A stretch of 64,000 nt of DNA from Desmodus rotundus (taxonomy: Eukaryota; Chordata; Mammalia; Chiroptera; Phyllostomidae). A model generated the notes under the pieces. It had not been told where the DNA came from. It ran no database searches and saw only the letters and a list, made by a program, of their open reading frames with translations. Position numbers and translations under genes: made by a program. Location of the stretch: assembly GCF_022682495.2 (NCBI RefSeq), contig NC_071388.1, forward strand, positions 11,561,171 to 11,625,170. Direction: 5' to 3'. Numbering within the stretch: position 1 is the first letter of the stretch; every line of letters starts with the position of its first letter. Of the stretch, positions 57,590 to 64,000 are shown one piece after another.

Positions 57590-58245
57590 CAGATAAACAT
57601 TGCTCTAGTCTGAGCATGAGATCTAGCCTCTAACATAGTTGGAAATGCACATTACCTCATTGTTACCTATAGAGACGATGTTTTACAACAGCTCTCTAGA
57701 ACTATTTCTCGTGCCTAACAGAAAGTGTATACTCATTGAAAAACAATTATCCGTTTCTCTTTCCTGCTAGCCCCCGAGAACCACCATTCCGCTCTCTGCT
57801 TCTATGCGTTTGACTATTCTAGACTTCTAATACAAATGGAATTATGCAGTATTTATCCTTATATATTTCACTTAGCATAAAACGTCCTCATGGTAAGTCT
57901 GTATTGTAGCAAATGGCAAGATTCGTATGTTGACCACGTACCCTATAGTCTTGGTAAATTTACATGTGAGTTGAAGGAATTATTTAGTAGGTAATTGAGG
58001 ATTTTGTGTGTACATACTTATTATTTGCAAACAAATCTATGTTGCACTTACTGACTGATGGATTGATTGATTTTTTGTACCTTATTCCACTGCCAGGTCT
58101 TTTAGTACAATGCCAAGTGAAAATGGTAAGAACGGACATCATTGCCTTGTTCCTCATCTTAAGCAGGGTGGAATCAGTCTTTCACCATTAAGTATGATGG
58201 TAGCTGTAGGTTTTTTTGGTAAATATACTTTATCAGGTTGACAAA
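57590..58245 (-). mobile_element. Old LINE-1, antisense, two fragments
   Basis: 57590-57935 is antisense L1M-like 3' sequence ('CCGAGAACCACCATTCCGCT', 'TCACTTAGCATAAAACGTCC'). 58010-58245 is antisense ORF2 sequence ('GAACGGACATCATTGCCTTG', 'CTTTCACCATTAAGTATGAT'). The gap between suggests internal deletion or two insertions. Confidence 0.75.
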
Positions 58246-59419
58246 ATTCTGTACTCTTGCTATCAATGCCCTAAGTCTCCACAACAGCTTGTATTTTCCA
58301 TAGTATTGTTTCTCTTCGAACTTGGTTCTCTACAGGCTGCAGTTGGAGTCTCTCAGGTAGCTGTGGGCAGCCAGTGCCTGTGGTGGGAGTCGGGGGAGGC
58401 ACATCTGCCATTCCAGAACAACTATGCTTCTCTGCCTTACTGCGTGCCCAAGGCAGGTCCCCATAGTCTCCGGGGCAGCTGGACACCTTTCACAGCGTTC
58501 AGGGTTCCCAAGATCTCAAAACTGGGAACCAGCACGCTTTCTTAATGTATCGGTACAGAATTGTCTCAATATTCTTTGTGGGTAGGCATTACACAAGAGT
58601 TCAAAATTGGGGGGGCTGGTTGTTGGGGACCACCTGTGAAGACAAGTAACCTGCTAGCATATGTTTAGTTAGTAGTATCTTTTCTTAGCTATTTCTGCAG
58701 TGTGAATTCAGGTGATATACTTTGTGTATGACCTAACAACTCGAAGTTTGTAGATTTAGTGAACTCTTCTACTTCTGTACATCCCACTACTTTTTCTGAA
58801 GTATTTAAAACTAAATTACAGAAGATGTAACATCATGGTTTTGTACTCTTACTAAGTTATATATTTAAATATTAATGCAAAGAGTAAAACTATAATGCCA
58901 AACTCTCATACAAACATTTGAAACAAATATCAAATTAATTAATTTATATAAAACTGTACATGAATTTGAAAGATAAACACTAAGGCCCTCCCACCAAAAT
59001 AAAAGGAAAACTGGAGAATTAATTTAAAATGTTCAAGTTTATGTGTGTGAACATGAAAAAGATACAAAAATATGCCCAATTTTTAAGTAATGTTATATTT
59101 ATAAAAATCACAAACCAACTGACAAAAAAGACGAGCAAATATTTCCAAAGCAACATTCTGGACTTAGCCTCACACCACAGCGGGTTTCTGCAGGTGTTTG
59201 CCTTTAGGAAATCTGTGTAGAATAGACACCGCCTGTCACTAAAGGAATTCTTCCTAAGTGTACAATTGATCTCTGGTGAAATAAATACAAGAGGATTATA
59301 TAGATAAACAAACTCACATAATTGATGAGTATCATATTTGCAGAAGTGAAATTTGGTACAAAATGTAACTAAATTAGTTTCTTAATTATTTAAAGATGAT
59401 TATTGGACTGTGAATGAGT
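58246..59419. other. Unassigned sequence
   Basis: 58250-58560 is GC-richer with a 109-codon frame at 58216-58545 that has no recognised domain and a mirror frame opposite. The rest is AT-rich. Confidence 0.4.
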
Positions 59420-59800
59420 CTGCCTGAGACCTGGCTCAGCACTCCACCATTTCGCCCCTGCCTGCTGTTCCCATTCTCAATGCTCTATTTATTTATGCGT
59501 TCTCTTCCCTTCTCCGGACATCCACATCAGACATTGCCAAGCGCGAGTCAGAACTCTCCAACAAAGACTTCCTTGAGTGTGTCGCTCCATAGTCAGCTCT
59601 CCCTTCTTCTTACTCTAGTAACTGTCAGGTGTACCCATAACTTGGGATTGGTAGTCATCTTGCACTGTTATTTCGTTGTTATTTTAGGACCGATATTTTC
59701 TCATTGAAATTCTTCATACCTGTATCACCAGAGACCAAGCCTTGCACCTATCATGTCTCCCGTATTTCAAATATTAAATGCGTATTTTAAGGCTGTGATA
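59420..59800 (+). mobile_element. Possible LINE-2 3' region
   Basis: 'CCTGCTGTTCCCATTCTCAA' near the start and 'GAGACCAAGCCTTGCACCTA' near the end resemble the L2 tail in order, but the middle is poorly matched. Confidence 0.4.
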
Positions 59801-60193
59801 TTCATTTAATTAAACAGAATGTTTAATGTAAGCTTTTTATTTTCCTTTTTCTGTTACCCCAATTTTGACCTATTTTCACTAGCTTCTCAATTAGAAGTCA
59901 GTCATGCAAAAAAACATTTGCAAATTAATTTGAACATACAATGCAATACTCTGATCTTCAAAGATTCAGCGGCTAGAGAACATGCACATGCGCACAAGCC
60001 ACAGCGCAGATTCCTTACACTGACAGCCAGTGCACTGCTCCGTGTTCACTTGGCCAAACCATCCATCGTATTCATCTTAAACTGTGTTCTACGGAAGTAC
60101 TGTGTGCAGATCTTCATCGAAATAATAACATCTACTACTAGTTCTTAAGAACGCAGACCCATTTGGCATCACTATATCATTCAGCTTCACAAA
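59801..60193. other. Unassigned sequence
   Basis: A 109-codon frame at 59819-60148 lacks any recognised feature. No repeat named. Confidence 0.35.
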
Positions 60194-60394
60194 CGCCGCG
60201 AATTTCGAGGCTGAGCTGGAGAGAGCACTTACCTAGACCGAACAGGTGGCTTTGGGAGAGCAAAGCGGGTGTGTCTGAGCATCGCGGCACCTTTGCGTTA
60301 GCAGGATCGTTGCGGAGTGAGTACTGGAGCAGACTTCGGGAGCCAACATCGGGAGCGTTCGCAGGTCTGCTTGGATATGTGTACACACCACGGA
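60194..60394. other. CpG-dense cluster
   Basis: Sixteen CpG dinucleotides in about 200 bases, counted by eye (for example 'CGCCGCG' at 60194, 'ATCGCGG' at 60281, 'ATCGGGAGCGTTCGCAGG' ending 60365), in otherwise CpG-poor DNA. The stretch is not clearly a repeat. Two overlapping frames (60163-60477 plus, 60177-60386 minus) have no recognised protein features. It could be a small unmethylated regulatory patch, a non-coding exon, or a young insertion not yet decayed. Confidence 0.55.
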
Positions 60395-62079
60395 GTCATT
60401 TTCTCCACAATTGTCATGAAGTGGACTGTTATTATAACTCAACAAAGCTGTTAATTCAACGGATAAAATCTATCTGACAAAGTAATCTTCATCTGGATAA
60501 CTTATTTAAAAGATTTCTATAGAAAGGACTTCAAATAACACTTTATCTTTGAATGAAAAAAGAAACACTTCACCGAAACCTAAATACTCTTATAAGCAAT
60601 AAAACATTCTTGTTAAAAATATAAGGAGGTGAAGCTCAAAAAGTGGAGACCCCAAATGAAGCACAAAGCACTTATAAGGTAAATGTAGAGCCATGTTTTC
60701 GCCTACAATTGTTTTCAACAAGCAGTTACAGTTCGTAGCAGAAGAATGTCAAACCTACACACTCATTAATGAGGTGCCTTGATGGTTTCATGAACCTACT
60801 AGCAACTAAGAAGGTCAAAAACGAACGTTTTTGGCAAAGACTCAAGGTCTGGATTCCAGCGATGAGATCGTTGCAGTACCTTACCTTCGGGCCATGTAAA
60901 TAGCAACACCCAATAAAAACAAAACTTGGTTCACATGAACCCAGAAAGTTAACATTGTTAAATGCAGTTTTACTCTTACTATAGGAAATTACCCTTTGTT
61001 GTTGTACCACTGACCTCCACTGGGAGCCTTCCATTTATTAGTCACCAGTAACCTGCACTGAAGGCCGTTTTCGTCCTAGAAGGAAAAGTCCGCTCTGCGA
61101 ACTGGCTGGTCTCGGGTTGCGGAGGGCTATCAAAAGTCCTTGATTAGATTGCAGGCCATTTGTGCGCGTGTACGTGCGTGCACACAATGTGTTTGACTCA
61201 GACTTTCAAAATATTGCGTTTGAGTGGGAATTTGGATTTTGGGGGAATACGGTATTTTTGAATATATGTTTAACTATGTCTTAGATAAATTTAGAGAGTA
61301 AGGAGTCTTCAAAATGTTGACCTCTTATTTTTGGTTCTTCTCTTTCCTCTCTCCCACTGTATTTTTCTGCAATTCAGGGCATTTTAGCCTTTCCATTTGA
61401 TCTTATTTTCTTTTGAAAGGATAGCATGGTACAGGTAAGCCATAAATTGCGTTATTGTACACTAATTACTTTTCTAAAGCATGGTAGGAACTAGCTATTG
61501 CAAGAACTATTATTTATCCTAATTGATCCCAGCTGAGCTTGGAAGGGAGCCTGGCCTGAGAGTCTTCAAAGACTCGCCAAGAGACTGTCAGATTTGATAG
61601 CTCGCACCACTCTGAACTTGGCTCAGGGAGGTCAGTTACAGAGTGAACACTAAGCCCTCCTCGATATTCAAGCCTGCTGAAAAATGCAGATATACTGCCA
61701 GCTGACTTGCAAGCCACTAGACTTTCAGTGTTGTTTTAAGAGGCTCATGTGTTCTTGGAAATGGGGATGGGCTGCTTAACAATGAGTAGACATGTGGGGC
61801 TACGGAGCAGATGTGACTGCCCTGTGTGCTGGGAGGCATGGGTGTTTGCTAAGACATGGTTTATGTCCTGGTCTAAAGATTTAGGATAACCTGGGAATAC
61901 AACTAAACCTCAAATTATGCTCCTTTGATCGAATAACTGAAGGCACCCACGAATTTGTATTTTATTGTTTTCTGTTACATTCATCTTTTCCTCCATAAAA
62001 TTCCTCATGTACGGATGATACAAACACTGTTGTTGTTTTACATTATCTAAGCTCCAGATGAATGATCTTTTCAGTTAAT
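60395..62079. other. Unassigned sequence
   Basis: No gene or named repeat. Minus-strand frame 60726-61034 (102 codons) has no recognised domain. A GTGCGCGTGTACGTGCGTGC-like alternating tract lies near 61160. Confidence 0.4.
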
Positions 62080-62230
62080 TTATTACATTAAGTTGTAAGC
62101 ACTCTGAAGGAAAGAAAACAATATTTGTCTCTTCACTGTTACGGCTTCTCTGCCTAACACAACCCCTGGATGTATGATGGGCCCTCAAGAAACACGTATT
62201 TGTTGGACAAATGAATATGTAAACAATTGT
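62080..62230 (+). mobile_element. LINE-2 (L2) 3' terminus
   Basis: 'GTAAGCACTCTGAAGGAAAG' (for TGTAAGCTCCATGAGGGCAG), 'TAACACAACCCCTGGATGTA', 'GATGGGCCCTCAAGAAACAC', 'GTATTTGTTGGACAAATGAA': the terminal L2 series in order. Confidence 0.75.
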
Positions 62231-62729
62231 ATGAGTGAAGAAACTGGGCAAACTACTTGAAGGCTTTTTTTTTTCTCTGAGTTCAAGACACTTGAGCAGT
62301 TGACGGATGTGTTAGGTAACCGACCTCGTTGTGGTAGTCATGTTACCATGTAGAGAATCACGTTATACACCTTAACTTACACAAGGCTATGCGTCAGCCA
62401 CAACACTAAACCTGGGAAACAGACACAATTGCAAAGAAATACATAAACATTTCACTATTGCCACTTTTAAAGACATTTTGGTAGAAATATATCATTTACA
62501 TCAGATATTTCCAGCAGCCTATTCAATTTCAACCTGCATTTTTTTGAAATTTCATATTATTCATGCAGAATTTTAAAAATATTATCTGATATTGAGAAAA
62601 TTGTATATTGATAGTTTCTTTTACTTCTCCATTTTCCAATTTATGGATATAGGCAGCTTCTTTATATTTCTACCCTCGTATCTGAAATGTGGCTTTATTG
62701 TCATAACGGATTATATTCTTATTGTCATG
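62231..62729. other. Unassigned AT-rich sequence
   Basis: No gene or named repeat. Confidence 0.4.
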
Positions 62730-63190
62730 ATGGACCTGCAGTTCTTTTCCCCTCCTTGAGAGGAGGGTATTTTCCTTCCCCCTGAATCTGGGTGGACTCT
62801 GTGACTGACTCTGACCAGTAGAACGCACTGAAATGACACCGTGTAACTTCCAAACTTAGGCCTTAATGGATTGAAATTGGCTTTGTCATCTCTGTTGCTG
62901 TGTTCCTTCTTGGAAGCCAGCTGCCATGTGAGAAGGGCAGGTGAACACCATCTTGTGGGGAAAGGCCAGTCTTGGAAAATGGAGGGGAAGAACACAGGTA
63001 GGAGCTCATGGATGCTAGAAAAGTGAATTAACTTCTTGGACCTCTGAGTAGAGTGAAGGGAGAGAGCAAATGATATCAATCATTTCCTTCCCAAACTCCT
63101 GATCCACAAACATGTGAGCATATAAAGTGACTATTGTTTTAAGCCACTAAGTTTTGGGGTACTTTTTATACATGGCAGTATATGACAATA
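62730..63190 (+). mobile_element. MLT1-type LTR (ERVL-MaLR)
   Basis: 'TCTGTGACTGACTCTGACCA', 'CTTGGAAGCCAGCTGCCATG', 'GACTATTGTTTTAAGCCACT', 'AAGTTTTGGGGTACTTTTTA', ending 'GCAGTATATGACAATA'. The order and the 3' block are MaLR LTR-like. The 122-codon minus-strand frame across it is not a gene. Confidence 0.7.
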
Positions 63191-63213
63191 TGTACTTTCA
63201 TAATTAAGAATTC

Positions 63214-63893
63214 AAGGTCTGTCCAGAAGTTATCCAGCTATGTAATATGAAAAACATAGACATTTATTGAAGAAGACATAAAGTACAAGAAACACTGTAC
63301 ACAGAACAATGATGCCTCAGTCCCCTTCAAAGTAGACACCTTGGGACCTCACACAGTTCTCCCAATCACCATCAGCTGCCCTGTCGTATTTTCCTGAATC
63401 TCACTGATGGTCTGAAATCTCTTCCCTTTCAAAGGTGATTTTAGTTTTGGGAAAACCCTGAAGTTACGGGCACCAAATCTGAGCTGGAGGGGGCATTGAG
63501 TCATCTGGGTGATTTGATGTTTTGCAAAAAAACTCTGCAGGAGACGTGATGCATGAGCAGGTGCATTGTCGTGATGAAGCTGCCAATCACCAGTTGCCCA
63601 TAGCTGCATCCTCCTGAATCATCTGACTGGTTTCCACAGAGGAATGTTCAAGTTAACACAAAGTTTGATGCAGGTTCATGGCTCTACTCGCTCAGTCATT
63701 TTGAATGTGACGGCCACACAGTACACATGCTCACTCAACAGCGTCTACTGCCCCCACTGACTAGTATAGTGAAGTCATCACTGTTCACACATGTGCATTC
63801 TAGTCCACTCTCCTTGGCTGCCAGGTTACATCGATGTTGTGCAAACCATTCTCATTATATTATCAACAGCTGGACTCTTTCAGGATAGACCTT
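63214..63893 (-). mobile_element. Second mariner family, internally deleted
   Basis: Terminal inverted repeats AAGGTCTGTCCAGAAGTTAT (left) and AAGGTCTATCCTGAAAGAGT (reverse complement of the right end) bound about 680 bp. A complete mariner is about 1.3 kb, so roughly half is missing. TA flanks are not clear, so borders are good to a few bases. The TIR differs from the mariner at 9892 and from the MITE at 18197. Confidence 0.8.
63349..63609 (-). pseudogene. Mariner transposase fragment with third Asp lost
   Basis: An 86-codon stretch of the mariner catalytic domain. It has HHDNAPAHAS, the second catalytic Asp motif, and 'VFPKLKSPLKGKRF' downstream of the third. Exactly 34 residues after the HHD Asp the expected Asp is Asn (ARNF instead of a D-containing block), so the DD34D triad is broken. 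The N-terminal half and the first Asp are missing in this stretch. Confidence 0.82.
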
Positions 63894-64000
63894 CATATTA
63901 CTTTCCTAAATAGAAGAGTTTAAGTATGGTCATAATATATATTTGGAGGAAAATGAGGAATAATTCCATAGTACAATGTTTTTCAGTACGAGCCCTTGAG

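Overview
This window looks like mammalian, very probably bat (Chiroptera, Yangochiroptera), nuclear DNA with no recognisable host gene. The bat assignment rests on repeated tRNA-derived Ves-type SINEs (heads such as CCCTGGCTGGTGTGGCTCAG at about 18.7, 20.8, 27.5, 34.1/35.2, 35.6 and 53.7 kb), bat-style LINE-1 3' ends, and DNA transposons of the mariner class. I found no protein-coding host exon, tRNA, rRNA or snRNA gene. The base composition is AT-rich, and most open frames are short chance frames or transposon remains. Family names come from remembered consensus sequences and were not checked by a search.

Layout. 0-6 kb: old LINE-1 3' end, an antisense MIR, an antisense ERV LTR (3.7-4.7 kb) and an ERVL/MLT2-like LTR. 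6-18 kb: a possible LTR with a CT microsatellite, a full-length decayed mariner (9892-11171), L2 and MIR relics, and a MaLR LTR at 17.3 kb. 18-28 kb: a 128-bp mariner-derived MITE, Ves SINEs, LINE-1 relics and a small element that looks twin-primed (26.1-26.4 kb). 28-36 kb: mostly unassigned, then a 1-kb solo LTR that split a Ves SINE. 36-46 kb: a LINE-1 3' end, MaLR material including a nearly complete antisense provirus (41.0-43.0 kb), a 32-bp minisatellite, and another LINE-1. 46-56 kb: mostly unassigned, then a 5'-truncated LINE-1, a full-length LINE-1 derivative with ORF1 but no ORF2 (HAL1-type, 50.56-53.10 kb), a Ves SINE and a short SINE-head/LINE-1-tail chimera. 56-64 kb: old LINE-1 and L2 pieces, a CpG cluster at 60.2-60.4 kb, an MLT1-like LTR and a second, internally deleted mariner at the end.

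The elements do not act as a system; they form a layered insertion record. LINE-1 activity supplied the SINE, HAL1 and chimera insertions, several with visible target-site duplications. Mariner and ERV insertions came by separate routes. The most informative objects are the HAL1-type element, the SINE/LINE-1 chimera, the twin-primed copy, the LTR nested in a SINE, and several perfect short hairpins outside any repeat I could name.
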